Shown one piece after another: positions 8,186 through 16,698 of a DNA stretch of 64,000 nt (position 1 is the stretch's first letter; each line of letters opens with the position of its first letter). The notes beneath the pieces were generated by a model. That model was given only the letters and a program-made list of their open reading frames with translations. It made no database searches and was not told the origin of the DNA. The position numbers and the translations under genes are program-made. Source of the stretch: Thermoplasmatota archaeon (GTDB lineage Archaea; Thermoplasmatota; Penumbrarchaeia; JASLWR01). Location of the stretch: positions 19,591 to 83,590 of the forward strand of contig JASLWR010000008.1 of NCBI GenBank assembly GCA_030740765.1. Direction: 5' to 3'.

Positions 8186-8920
8186 CTATTTTTTCATATT
8201 ATTTTGACCTAGAAAAAATTTAACAGCATCCTTCAATATTTCCGCATGATCGAATGCAAGTTCCACCGGTTCCTTCCATGAAAGCCACTTAACGGCGGCG
8301 GCATCATCGCCAGCTTTGGCCTTTCCGCTGAGCCGCCTCATTATGAAAACACAGCTTACGGTGTGCCCCCTGGGGTCTCGGTCCGGCCTTGAATACACAC
8401 CCACCGGCATATGCACCTCGGTTTTAAAGGAAGTCTCCTCGAAGACCTCTCTTACAACCGCCTCCTCAACAGTTTCGCCATAGTCAACGAAACCGCCGGG
8501 AAAAGCAAACATTCCCCTGAAGGGTTCGTTCTTCCTCTTGACCGCGAGAAATGAATCCCCTTCGAATATGATCCCATCCACGGTGAGCGCCGGTTTTCGA
8601 CCGTATTTAAGCAGAAGTTCAACCTCTTTCGTTTTCTCGTCGAAAACACGCAGAAGTTCCTCGCCAAGGGCTGTCAGAACCGTCTCACCACCATCACTAC
8701 CACCTCTGCGGGATACTACGAGTGGTGCACCAATATCGCTCTCCATACGTTTTATCTTACCCCATGCATGCCTGTATGACATCCCCATCTCGTTGGCCGC
8801 CTTGAGGATCGATCCCAATTCTTTCACCAGCGTGAGAAGTTTTGTTTTTCCTTTACCGAAGGATTCTCTATTTTTCAACCCCATTCTCAGTTGCACGTTA
8901 AAATCCGGAACATCTTCCAT
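8186..8920 (-). CDS. ModE-like winged-helix domain fused to a Nudix hydrolase domain
   Basis: Residues 1-105 resemble the DNA-binding domain of ModE/LysR-type regulators (KLLTLVKELGSILKAANE, SYRHAWGKIKRME, then a RRGGSDGGET wing and LTALGEELL). Residues 110-240 are a Nudix domain with G143-x5-E149, R157-E158 and E161-E162 of the Nudix box in place. The canonical glycine of the final GU pair is replaced by Ser164. PGG at 141-143 and a PDRDPRGHTVSCVF strand suit an ADP-ribose or sugar-nucleotide pyrophosphatase group. No molybdate-binding MOP domain is present. The likely role is a regulator that senses or hydrolyses a nucleotide-sugar ligand, analogous to bacterial NrtR, which has the opposite domain order. 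GGAGATGG precedes the ATG by seven bases. Confidence 0.85.
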   Translation of the reverse strand: MEDVPDFNVQLRMGLKNRESFGKGKTKLLTLVKELGSILKAANEMGMSYRHAWGKIKRMESDIGAPLVVSRRGGSDGGETVLTALGEELLRVFDEKTKEVELLLKYGRKPALTVDGIIFEGDSFLAVKRKNEPFRGMFAFPGGFVDYGETVEEAVVREVFEETSFKTEVHMPVGVYSRPDRDPRGHTVSCVFIMRRLSGKAKAGDDAAAVKWLSWKEPVELAFDHAEILKDAVKFFLGQNNMKK

Positions 8921-9058
8921 TATAGGACCATCTCCTTGTCGGTTAAAGGGAATTACCGTGTACGTAAAATCATGCGGAAATTAAATATCTTATGCACGGA
9001 TTTACCACCATCGGTATTTCAGATTTACTTAATTACGATTATCAACAGGATGTATAAT

Positions 9059-9733
9059 ATGAGCGACGAAGAAATGGCTGAGAATTCAAAAAATGATTCC
9101 CAGGACCCCGAAAATATTTTTGACTATGAAAAGTTACTGAACAGGGCTTGGGATAGTCTACCGGATTCTGTAAAAGAACATTCCCGTTTCAGTGTCCCCA
9201 ATGTGGATGCCCTTGCAGAGGGAAACACCACTGTTGTAAGGAACTTCGCGGACATTGCAGGCATACTCAACAGAAAACCCAGCCATCTCTTAAGTTACCT
9301 TTTGAAAGAATTGGGGACCGCAGGCGTTCTTGAAGGTAGAAGAGTCGTATTCAAGGGTAGGGTCCCCCCACGTCAGATCGGACAAAAGATCGAAAGCTAT
9401 ACCAAAACCTTCGTCCTCTGCTCCGAATGTCAGAGACCTGACACCCATATAGTGAAGGAAGGAAGAACCCAGATATTGCAGTGTGAAGCCTGTGGTGGAC
9501 ATCGTCCAATAAAGGTCAAGAAAGGTGCGAGAAAAACGGAACTGAATCCCGTGAGAGAAGGTGCTGAAGTGGACGTTTTAATAACGGATATCGGGAAACA
9601 GGGTGACGGGGTTGCAAAAGCGGGTGGATTTACGATTTTCGTTGCCGGTGTGGCTAAGGGTGCCAGAGTGAAGATCAAGATCGACAGAGTACAGGGCAGG
9701 ATCGCCTTTGCTAGAAAGGTAATGGATATCTGA
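9059..9733 (+). CDS. Translation initiation factor aIF2 subunit beta with C-terminal TRAM domain
   Basis: Residues 15-150 form aIF2beta: an N-terminal helix (FDYEKLLNRAWDSLP), a central domain with TVVRNFADIAGILNR and LLKELGTAGVLEG, and a CxxC-x19-CxxC zinc ribbon (CSECQRP, then CEACGG). The subunit joins alpha and gamma to deliver initiator tRNA to the small ribosomal subunit. Residues 160-224 are a TRAM domain (VDVLITDIGKQGDGVA, FVAGVAKGARVKIKI), a predicted RNA-binding beta barrel seen at this position in some euryarchaea. The ATG at 9059 is chosen because AGGA ends eight bases upstream. In-frame starts at 8891 and 9050 lack this. The gene is divergent from the ModE/Nudix gene. Confidence 0.92.
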   Translation: MSDEEMAENSKNDSQDPENIFDYEKLLNRAWDSLPDSVKEHSRFSVPNVDALAEGNTTVVRNFADIAGILNRKPSHLLSYLLKELGTAGVLEGRRVVFKGRVPPRQIGQKIESYTKTFVLCSECQRPDTHIVKEGRTQILQCEACGGHRPIKVKKGARKTELNPVREGAEVDVLITDIGKQGDGVAKAGGFTIFVAGVAKGARVKIKIDRVQGRIAFARKVMDI

Positions 9734-9831
9734 ACCCATATTGTTCAGCGTGATCCCTGTTATTCGTGAAACGGTGAAAATTATCGGTAAGTTCGAATGT
9801 ATTTCATAAACGAAAACACAGGTGACGGGTA

Positions 9832-12225
9832 ATGTCGCCATTGAAAAGGGAAACGCTCATCAATGGGGCGATCATCTTTCTGTCCGCTCTCGTTCTCCGA
9901 ATTTTCCTTGCGGAAAGGATGCCGCTTGATTTTGATGAAGCTTGGTATCTGGCAAATAGCAGTCTGACCATGGATGGTCTGATTCCATACAAAGATTTCT
10001 TTGGTAGGTCTCCCCTCCTACTCTACATGATCGGCGGGATGATAAGGCTTACTACACATGATATATTCTTTGGGAGACTAGTATCTGTCCTTTCCTCGTC
10101 CATATCCGCCGTGCTTATTTTTTCCATCGCAAAAAAATATTTTTCAGGGAAAATCGCGATGATCAGCGGTCTTCTTTACGCACTCTCCCCATTCCCCGTA
10201 AGATATGGCTTTCTTGCGGTAACCGAACCGGTCAGTATCATGTTCGTTCTCATAGCCGTTCATTTCTTCCTCACGGGATTTAACAATGATAAAAAAAAAT
10301 GGTTTTTACTTTCAGGAATCTTGCTTTCGATGGCCGTTCTGGTCCGGCGGTCTTCCGCCATTTACGCCATTGCGCTTCCCATTTTCTGTTTTATTTATTA
10401 TTTCGTTTTGAGAATCCGAAAAAAAAAATCCGCCCGAAAACTCACGTCACGGCTTTTCGCCAACACAATAATTTTCGGTGCTGGCTTCTCGATTGTTTTT
10501 TTGGGTTTACTGTTCTTCCTTGTAAACGAAGCAAACCTTAATATTGTCATCTCAATGTACAACGTCAACGAACTGTGGAAATACGTGGACCAGGAAAAAA
10601 CTATCATATGGAACTTAAAAGAACTGGCATACAAGATGTGGTATCTGGCAATTTTTATTGTTATATTCGTATCGGCGGCCATGAAACGATTTCTAAAACC
10701 ATACTATTATCGCTTATTCATATCATTGACCGCCACTATCTCGATATTCCTTATGCATTCAGCGCTCCCGGTGGATGAGCTTGAGGGCTTTATATCACGC
10801 TCAACGGGCGGTTTTATTGCCACATCTGCCTACGTGCTGGCCGTTTTTGGCATTATTTTCATTTTATCCAGACCCTGGGTTACATTGTCGCAAACAAAAT
10901 CGAATCAGGCCCTTATCATCAAACGGTTGCTTCCGTTATCACTTCCCTTAGCTGTTGCTGCTTTGATTCCCGGTTTGGAGCTGTCGAATATATTTATTGA
11001 ATGGGCCATGAAGGCGTACGTGCTGACCGTCATTCTGCTTTTACTTTTAAATCTTGGGAAAAACGTCGTAAAAAAATATGATCCGAGTACAGGAAAACTC
11101 TATTATTCCATCATATTCATTCTCTATATCATTTACTTGGCCGTGATATCCAAGCAAGTATATAGTGATCGTACGTTAAAAATCCTACTTGCAGGTGTGC
11201 TTGCAGCCGCCCTTATAATGTCCGTTAAAATTCTCGGTATGTGGAAAATAAAGATTGTGGAGACGCATATTCCCAAGCTGTTGGGTGGAAAAAAGATAGG
11301 GGGCTTCGTCCTTTTTCTAGGTGTGATAATGAGTATATCATGCCCCATCATTATTTCACTGGTATATGATAGTGTCAATACTTCAAATATGGTATTTCTC
11401 GGTCTCATGCTTTTTACAGCATATCTCGTTGCCTGGATCATTAGCGCTGATATATATCGGTTGGACGCATCCGAAATGAAAGGTTGGACACATCAATGGC
11501 CCATGAAGTACAATTATGCAATCCCACTATTTTTGATCATCGTTCCCTTACTGTTCTATTTCCTTCGATCTTGGTGGATGCCGATATATTTCTTCGAGCT
11601 CGCACCGGGTCTCTGCATCATATCGGCCATAGTTCTGGTGGGCTTGTTTAACTCAGATAAAAGTAAGAGGTACACCATCAGGGGCAATGAAAAATCGATC
11701 CTAAAAGGTAAAACAGTCGCATGGAAAACATCAATCCATAGCTTGCTTAAACGTCCCCTTGTACCGGTTCTCATCGTGATCATATTCGTATTGCCGGTTT
11801 ATATGTACGCAGCGGATCCATACAACGTCTATCTGGGTCGAGAGGAACAACACCCTTCGTTGACGAAAATAAGAAATATTTCCAGCTACATTGAAGAAAA
11901 TTCCGGGGATAACGATGAGATATTCGCATGGCCAATTTACGCCTTCCAATCGAACAGGCATGTTATATTCAACATCACACATCCGCTGCTGTACCAGGAA
12001 TATGTGGGCGAGAACGAATACGGATTAAATGAGTTCAACTATCCTACCGTCCCTGAGATAATTGAGTATATGGATGAAAATAATATAAAGATAGTAGTTG
12101 TGGACCAGAACATCAAAGACGTTTTTTTTACAGAAAGGGACTATTTCAGGGAATATATATATACCCGGTACAATTTGGTCCGATATTACGAGACTGTGGA
12201 AGTATTGATACGGTCAGCCCAATAG
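9832..12225 (+). CDS. GT-C family membrane glycosyltransferase (ArnT/PMT-like)
   Basis: The 797-residue protein has at least a dozen hydrophobic helices. Its first extracytoplasmic loop carries DFDEAWY and PYKDFFGRSPLLLY, the acidic catalytic loop of polyprenyl-phosphate-sugar-dependent transferases (GT39/GT83, PMT_2). Such enzymes move a sugar from a lipid carrier to a protein or lipid outside the membrane. The last 150 residues after a helix near 655 form a soluble outer domain with ENSGDNDEIFAWPIYAFQ, common in archaeal and bacterial members. GTGACGGG lies just upstream of the ATG. It is about 100 bases after aIF2beta and is likely part of the surface-glycan machinery. Confidence 0.88.
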   Translation: MSPLKRETLINGAIIFLSALVLRIFLAERMPLDFDEAWYLANSSLTMDGLIPYKDFFGRSPLLLYMIGGMIRLTTHDIFFGRLVSVLSSSISAVLIFSIAKKYFSGKIAMISGLLYALSPFPVRYGFLAVTEPVSIMFVLIAVHFFLTGFNNDKKKWFLLSGILLSMAVLVRRSSAIYAIALPIFCFIYYFVLRIRKKKSARKLTSRLFANTIIFGAGFSIVFLGLLFFLVNEANLNIVISMYNVNELWKYVDQEKTIIWNLKELAYKMWYLAIFIVIFVSAAMKRFLKPYYYRLFISLTATISIFLMHSALPVDELEGFISRSTGGFIATSAYVLAVFGIIFILSRPWVTLSQTKSNQALIIKRLLPLSLPLAVAALIPGLELSNIFIEWAMKAYVLTVILLLLLNLGKNVVKKYDPSTGKLYYSIIFILYIIYLAVISKQVYSDRTLKILLAGVLAAALIMSVKILGMWKIKIVETHIPKLLGGKKIGGFVLFLGVIMSISCPIIISLVYDSVNTSNMVFLGLMLFTAYLVAWIISADIYRLDASEMKGWTHQWPMKYNYAIPLFLIIVPLLFYFLRSWWMPIYFFELAPGLCIISAIVLVGLFNSDKSKRYTIRGNEKSILKGKTVAWKTSIHSLLKRPLVPVLIVIIFVLPVYMYAADPYNVYLGREEQHPSLTKIRNISSYIEENSGDNDEIFAWPIYAFQSNRHVIFNITHPLLYQEYVGENEYGLNEFNYPTVPEIIEYMDENNIKIVVVDQNIKDVFFTERDYFREYIYTRYNLVRYYETVEVLIRSAQ

Positions 12226-12261
12226 CATATCTTTGACCCCGCTGCGTCCCTGCTTCGAAAA

Positions 12262-12270
12262 GTATAAAAA
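12262..12270 (+). promoter_or_regulatory. TATA box for the TPR/zinc-ribbon gene
   Basis: The plus strand has CGAAAAGTATAAAAA, with an A-rich BRE-like stretch before the TATA core. The expected start of transcription about 25 bases downstream (near 12290) lies after the in-frame ATG at 12277 and before the ATG at 12304, supporting the later start. Confidence 0.55.
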
Positions 12271-12303
12271 GAAAAAATGTATAGACTTAGCATAGGTGCT
12301 ACC

Positions 12304-13503
12304 ATGTCAGAAATATCCCCCAAGGCGGAATCGTTGAAGAAGCTCGGTGATGAAACATTTATGAAAAAGGATTACCCCGCTGCCATTAAGTATTATCTGG
12401 GAGCAGTATCTACCTTCCCTCAATTTGATAAAGCGTGGAACAACATGGGATTGGCGTACCGGGAAATCGATAATCTGAACTTTGCACTAAAATGCTTCAA
12501 ACGCGCCATGCAGATAAACGAGGACAATGACTCTGCGAAGGCGAACATCGAAGCCCTTGAGAAAGAGATTCAGGACAATCTCTTTGGTGTCAAACGAAAG
12601 AAATCGGTGGTACAAAAGTACGGCCAGGCGAGACCCCCGGAAGAATCCCCACAGGAAAAGAAGGCAGCGCCACCGGCTGAAAAAAGTACCAAGGAAGATA
12701 AAACTGTTCATGAAGAGCCCACCATGCTTCCTTTCATGCAAGCTCATAAGGAAGAGAAGGGGGAGGAGGAAGAGGTGGAGAAGGATACGGCCCCACCGCC
12801 TCCACCTGTAGAGGAAGAGATCTTGGAACCACCCGAAGAACCCATAGTAGAGCCGGTCCGCAGAGAGAGGATTGTCATAGAAAATCGAACGGGTCCCCTG
12901 GGTCTTCGCACCATAAGCGTGGCAAAGACCGTACCCTACGAGGCGGACGATATGGTGGTGGAGGAAAAAACGGGAGATTACGTGTGCTCGGAGTGCGGAA
13001 CATCCCTCGATACAGAGGATACGGTTTGCCAGTCCTGCGCCCAGAAGTTGGAGAACGAGATAGAGGCAGGGGATCTGGAGGGAAAATACGAGGAATGCGA
13101 GGAGATATCCGATAATCTCGGTTTGCGGGTTCAGGCGCTGCATGAATTCTCCGAGGTGGACGAGGACGAGAGGGCAATCTTCAAGATATATCGCGTTGAT
13201 AAATTCCTTTCCCAGGCCGACTGGGAGATCAGCTCGGGCAAGTTCGACAAAGCTCTGAGAACTTTCGGGGCCGCTGAAAAGATGATCGAGACGCTTTCCG
13301 AAAAATATCTATACCCAAAAGCCGGGAAAATCTATTCTTCCATCCGAAGTAAGCTTCTGGAGCGTGACGATTACGAGGAACATCTCAGCCTTCTAGCTAA
13401 ACCCCTTTTCCAGGCAGAGAGGGCTTTGGAGAAGAACAGGGACAGTGAGGCGATCTCTTTTGCCCTTAGGATCAAAGAGTACCTGGACAATATGGAAGAT
13501 TGA
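12304..13503 (+). CDS. TPR protein with central zinc ribbon
   Basis: Residues 5-90 contain two to three tetratricopeptide repeats (GDETFMKKDYPAAIKYYLGA, then AWNNMGLAYREIDNLNFA and LKCFKRAMQI), a protein-interaction scaffold. A long Lys/Glu/Pro-rich linker (about 95-195) leads to a zinc ribbon with C228, C231, C242 and C245. A helical C-terminal region of about 150 residues follows. No signal peptide or membrane helix is present, so it is cytosolic. The ATG at 12304 is preferred to 12277 from promoter spacing and a GGTG five to six bases upstream. The partner is unknown. The proline-rich linker plus zinc ribbon mirrors the cytosolic tails of surface proteins elsewhere in this window. Confidence 0.8.
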   Translation: MSEISPKAESLKKLGDETFMKKDYPAAIKYYLGAVSTFPQFDKAWNNMGLAYREIDNLNFALKCFKRAMQINEDNDSAKANIEALEKEIQDNLFGVKRKKSVVQKYGQARPPEESPQEKKAAPPAEKSTKEDKTVHEEPTMLPFMQAHKEEKGEEEEVEKDTAPPPPPVEEEILEPPEEPIVEPVRRERIVIENRTGPLGLRTISVAKTVPYEADDMVVEEKTGDYVCSECGTSLDTEDTVCQSCAQKLENEIEAGDLEGKYEECEEISDNLGLRVQALHEFSEVDEDERAIFKIYRVDKFLSQADWEISSGKFDKALRTFGAAEKMIETLSEKYLYPKAGKIYSSIRSKLLERDDYEEHLSLLAKPLFQAERALEKNRDSEAISFALRIKEYLDNMED

Positions 13504-13553
13504 AGGTACTACAAAGTATCTCGGCTTCAAACATAATCCAGCGGGAAATATCT

Positions 13554-13566
13554 TTAAATATAAAAT
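13554..13566 (+). promoter_or_regulatory. TATA box of the tRNA-Gly gene
   Basis: TTAAATATAAAAT is centred about 30 bases upstream of the first tRNA base, which is the expected distance for archaeal tRNA transcription starting at or just before the mature 5' end. Confidence 0.6.
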
Positions 13567-13590
13567 AACCAATAGCGCCGGACCGATAAT

Positions 13591-13686
13591 GCAGGTGTGA
13601 TCTAGCCTGGTTAGGATTTGGGCCTTCCACGGTATAGCAAATACCGGAGAAAGCCTACTGCTCGGGTTCAAATCCCGACACCTGCA
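13591..13686 (+). tRNA. tRNA-Gly(UCC) with a 22-base intron
   Basis: The seven-base acceptor arms GCAGGTG and CACCTGC pair perfectly, with discriminator A73 at 13686. The D-stem is ATCT/GGAT around AGCCTGGTTA. The anticodon stem is TGGGC/GCCTA and the T-arm is TCGGG-TTCAAAT-CCCGA. The anticodon loop CTTCCA-A gives anticodon TCC at 13626-13628 (codon GGA), once a 22-base insertion after position 37 is removed. CCA is not encoded. A T run follows the 3' end. Glu(TTC) was considered and excluded because it would put C at the universal U33 position. Confidence 0.92.
13630..13651 (+). other. tRNA-Gly intron at position 37/38
   Basis: The 22-base insertion contains a GGTAT-AGCAA-ATACC hairpin. Exon bases TTCC can pair with intron bases GGAG, followed by an AAA bulge at the 3' splice site, which resembles a relaxed bulge-helix-bulge motif for the archaeal splicing endonuclease. 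Position 37/38 is the canonical archaeal intron site. The exact 5' cut is inferred from the seven-base loop. Confidence 0.82.
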
Positions 13687-13963
13687 TTTTTTTGACTGAA
13701 AGGAAAAAAAATGAAGGGGTAGGCGGAACTTGTTTCCGCCGGAGCAGAGCGGGAACCTGCACTTTTTTTCGACTAGGGGGGGAAAAAAAGTGGAGGGGCA
13801 GCAGAGCCAGTATGGGTCTGCGTGCACCTGCATCTTTTTCTTTCAAAGGTATTGCGGAATCTACCAAGTAACACCCAGGTAGGCCAGGTGTACCATAGAG
13901 TACACCAAGATATAATGGGCGCCTGAAAGGGTCTGCGAGCACCTGCATTTTTTAAACAAAAAA
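13687..13963. repeat. Spacer with three degenerate copies of the tRNA 3' end and hairpins
   Basis: After the tRNA, the acceptor-like string CACCTGCA followed by a T run recurs in diverged form at 13754-13769, 13824-13839 and 13939-13953. Two of these follow GGGTCTGCG (13814-13822 and 13929-13937). A hairpin GGCGGAA-CTTG-TTTCCGCC lies near 13721-13740, and GCAGCAGAGC is at 13798-13807. No open frame is convincing. The sequence could be the remains of tandem tRNA or attachment-site duplications, or part of a dispersed hairpin-rich element also seen near 33.2 kb. Confidence 0.6.
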
Positions 13964-14149
13964 TTATTCCTTCGAAATCAAATCCCACGCGACGTTGATC
14001 TCCTGCATGAGAAAGGTCGCTTTATCCTTGTCGCTCTGCCACCTATCAGGATGATAGTTCTTGATTATTATCCTGCGGGCTTTCTTGATATGTTCGGGGG
14101 TGGAATCCGACTTCAATTTAATTTGAAAATTCTTTTTTCCGAGGAGCAT
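13964..14149 (-). CDS. Minimal J-domain (DnaJ-like) protein, 61 residues
   Basis: The protein is almost only the core of a J domain: helix II (STPEHIKKARRIIIKNY), the invariant HPD tripeptide at 33-35, and helix III (LMQEINVAWDLISKE). Helix I is reduced or missing, since only about 16 residues precede helix II. J domains stimulate the ATPase of Hsp70/DnaK, or in isolated forms can serve other partners. No zinc-finger or substrate-binding domain follows, so this is not a full DnaJ. It is a lone gene facing the tRNA spacer. Confidence 0.75.
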   Translation of the reverse strand: MLLGKKNFQIKLKSDSTPEHIKKARRIIIKNYHPDRWQSDKDKATFLMQEINVAWDLISKE

Positions 14150-14269
14150 ATTGTAAAGACTGATGCTATTAACATAAACTCGTTAGTACTTAAATCTACG
14201 CACCCGGATATTCACCACTGATACAAGAATACACATTAAGGACCTTTTCAGCCCGTAGTTGGTCGCGAG

Positions 14270-16558
14270 CTAATTTTTTATTTTACCACGGACCAGTATC
14301 ACGAACACAAGAACGAAAAGAAGAATCACGCCAAAGAAACTTCCTTCCGGTCTATTATCATCTTCGTCAATATACACCGTAGTATTATAGATAGTCTCAT
14401 CAAAACTGATCTTTGAATCTTTAAAGGTCACGAGGTCAAATCCACCAACAACGTTGATCTTGGTATCGGAAATATGAATGGGCTTTTCTGACAATACACC
14501 AATACCTATACCGTCCTTGCCGCCGATTTGGTTATCCGCTATTTGCACTGTGCTGTCGATACCGGCAAGTATGGAAAAAGTGTTGTTCCCCATACGATTT
14601 TTCTCGATTCTGCAAATACTATTCTCGACATAGAGTGCCCAGTTCCGCTGCAGAAGATAAGTAGCGGTAAGCGCACCTGAATTACTCGTAAGGTCGAGAC
14701 ATCCCTCGATTATATTATCGGAAATGCTGACGGAGGTCTGTTTGACCAATATCCCGTATTTTCCCATTCCAATGAGATGATTCGAATTGATATTCACACG
14801 ATTATCTATGGCACGGTATATGAGTAAACCAGTCGAGACCACATTCCGCAGGGTATTACCATATATATTTGCCTTTGTTCCCTCACCAATATAGAGAACA
14901 TTTTCGCAATCTGAGAACATGGAACCGGTTACTGACATCCTGCCTCCCATGACCTTTATCGCCCACCCGGAAATGTTGTTCATCTCGATCCCGTGAATCA
15001 CAATTGGACGGGTTTCCAACAATTCGGATACATTTGGTAAAATATTTGGGTTTGTATCCAGTTGTATCACCCCCATACCGGACACAGAGATATTATCAAA
15101 TCTGCATGAAACGATGGCAGCAGTACCCTGGGATAGCTCTACAGGTGCACATGCGAAATCTGCGAATTTAGAATCCAGTAATTTTATATAAGCTCCCACA
15201 TCAAGCGAGCTTATCCCCGAAAGAGCATTCTTACCGAAAAAATTACACTCTATCATTATGGGACGGGAGCATCCCTTGACAACTACTTGCCGTGTACCGC
15301 CATTAACATTCACTCTCGAAAAAAGCGGTTCGGAATTCAGTATAAAAATACCCCAGTCCCCGCCATTGGAAATAGAAATATTATCGTAGACACCCCCCGT
15401 TTTCAGAGCGGACTCTATGAAAACCGATGGTTCCATATCTGAAAACGAATTAGCATTCAACTCAACCCTGATCACATTCAAACCCTCAGAAAAACCTTCC
15501 TTGAGGGCCAAATGATGCTCATTAGGCAGCATATTGGGAACTTGGGGTATGTCTTCCCCACCGGTTTGGTTTCCCCTCATAAGAATATCCTTGTATCGAT
15601 GATAGAACCCCGACCCTTCCAGAACCTGAAAAAAATTTAAATTTTCTCCAAATCCACCTCCATATGAAGTACCGGATATAATTTGGGGCTGTGAAGCGCT
15701 CTGTATAATACCATTCACCCAAACTTTTATTCTCAGTGCGCTTTCAATAGGTCGGTCATAGGAGAGTACCAGACGAAGACCGCCCACAGAAAGATGATCG
15801 TATGCCGAGAGATGAAAACGGCTTTCAAGTAACACACTTCCGGGATCACTATCATACAAATTTTTAAAATCGGAAATAAGAGAATTAAATGATTCCGAAC
15901 CTAAACGTTGAGCTGGGTAGCTCAGAGACCCTTCGGCACTCGAGATATTTACTAGCCATTGGGTTGTGTCATCATTGTTATTTGTTCGGGAGATCTCATC
16001 TGCCCGTAGTCCAATACCGTTCACCACATTGTCAAGTATGATGTTTCTCACCAAAGGTTTAGAGTTGCCTGAAACAATTAATCCGTTCTGTGCATCACTT
16101 ATTGATAGGTTTTCCAGAATCGGCGAGCTGTTATTGCAGATGAGGGTCCTTGTGCCACCGGATATTTTGGCATTACTGATATGGGCAAAACCACCTTCTT
16201 CGATCAGTATGCTTTCCCACGAATAAAGTGGATCGCTCCGTTGGAAGATCACCGGGTCGTTCTTTTCACCTTCCACCAAGAGCCTACCAATAATTGTCAA
16301 CCGAACGTCCTTACCCAACGATACCACGGTCCCGGCAGATATCGAAAGCGTTTCTCCGGCATCGACAAGTCGGTCCTCGTCCATCAACAATATATTTTTG
16401 TTTGAATTGCTTTCACGAGCACCGGGTAGATCAGGTGACTGATTCGCAGGTAGCGAAGTGTAGACGTGACTGCCTCCACTGTGTAGCATAATAATAAAAA
16501 TGATAAGAAAAATCAATAAATATGAAATCCTTTTTTCCATCATATCCAACCAATCCAT
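14270..16558 (-). CDS. Secreted right-handed beta-helix surface protein with C-terminal anchor
   Basis: The 762-residue protein starts with a signal-type hydrophobic segment (about residues 11-26) and ends with a membrane helix (FFGVILLFVLVFVILV) followed by a short basic tail, so the bulk lies outside the cell. Repeating short strands such as ISGGTRTLICNNSSPILENL and INSNHLIGMGKYGILVKQTSVSISDNIIEG fit parallel beta-helix (NosD/pectate-lyase-like, PbH1) repeats in two blocks, about 60-190 and 395-700. They are separated by a galactose-binding-like region. Such proteins bind or cleave polysaccharides or act structurally, and no catalytic residues are identified. The gene is divergent from the 1269-residue surface protein. 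Confidence 0.8.
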   Translation of the reverse strand: MDWLDMMEKRISYLLIFLIIFIIMLHSGGSHVYTSLPANQSPDLPGARESNSNKNILLMDEDRLVDAGETLSISAGTVVSLGKDVRLTIIGRLLVEGEKNDPVIFQRSDPLYSWESILIEEGGFAHISNAKISGGTRTLICNNSSPILENLSISDAQNGLIVSGNSKPLVRNIILDNVVNGIGLRADEISRTNNNDDTTQWLVNISSAEGSLSYPAQRLGSESFNSLISDFKNLYDSDPGSVLLESRFHLSAYDHLSVGGLRLVLSYDRPIESALRIKVWVNGIIQSASQPQIISGTSYGGGFGENLNFFQVLEGSGFYHRYKDILMRGNQTGGEDIPQVPNMLPNEHHLALKEGFSEGLNVIRVELNANSFSDMEPSVFIESALKTGGVYDNISISNGGDWGIFILNSEPLFSRVNVNGGTRQVVVKGCSRPIMIECNFFGKNALSGISSLDVGAYIKLLDSKFADFACAPVELSQGTAAIVSCRFDNISVSGMGVIQLDTNPNILPNVSELLETRPIVIHGIEMNNISGWAIKVMGGRMSVTGSMFSDCENVLYIGEGTKANIYGNTLRNVVSTGLLIYRAIDNRVNINSNHLIGMGKYGILVKQTSVSISDNIIEGCLDLTSNSGALTATYLLQRNWALYVENSICRIEKNRMGNNTFSILAGIDSTVQIADNQIGGKDGIGIGVLSEKPIHISDTKINVVGGFDLVTFKDSKISFDETIYNTTVYIDEDDNRPEGSFFGVILLFVLVFVILVRGKIKN

Positions 16559-16698
16559 TCTCTATTACTAAAATCTTTATGAGATTATCGCCAAGTTTAA
16601 AAGGAATCGGCTTCCAAGAACAAAAATGAGTAAAAGAGATAAATAAAATAGGCACAATGAACTTAAGCTGATTTGGTAAAGCAAAAGGTACGGTAAAA

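Noticed and set aside
12487..13143. 218-residue antisense reading frame in the TPR gene
   Set aside because: It is a shadow of the low-complexity Glu/Lys/Pro-rich region on the other strand, with no domain or start signal.
13591..13686. Reading the tRNA as Glu(UUC)
   Set aside because: It would place C at position 33, where U is invariant; the Gly(UCC) reading keeps all stems and loops canonical.
13393..13948. Minus-strand frames running across the tRNA and its spacer
   Set aside because: They overlap a well-folded tRNA gene and repeats, and the product sequence looks random.
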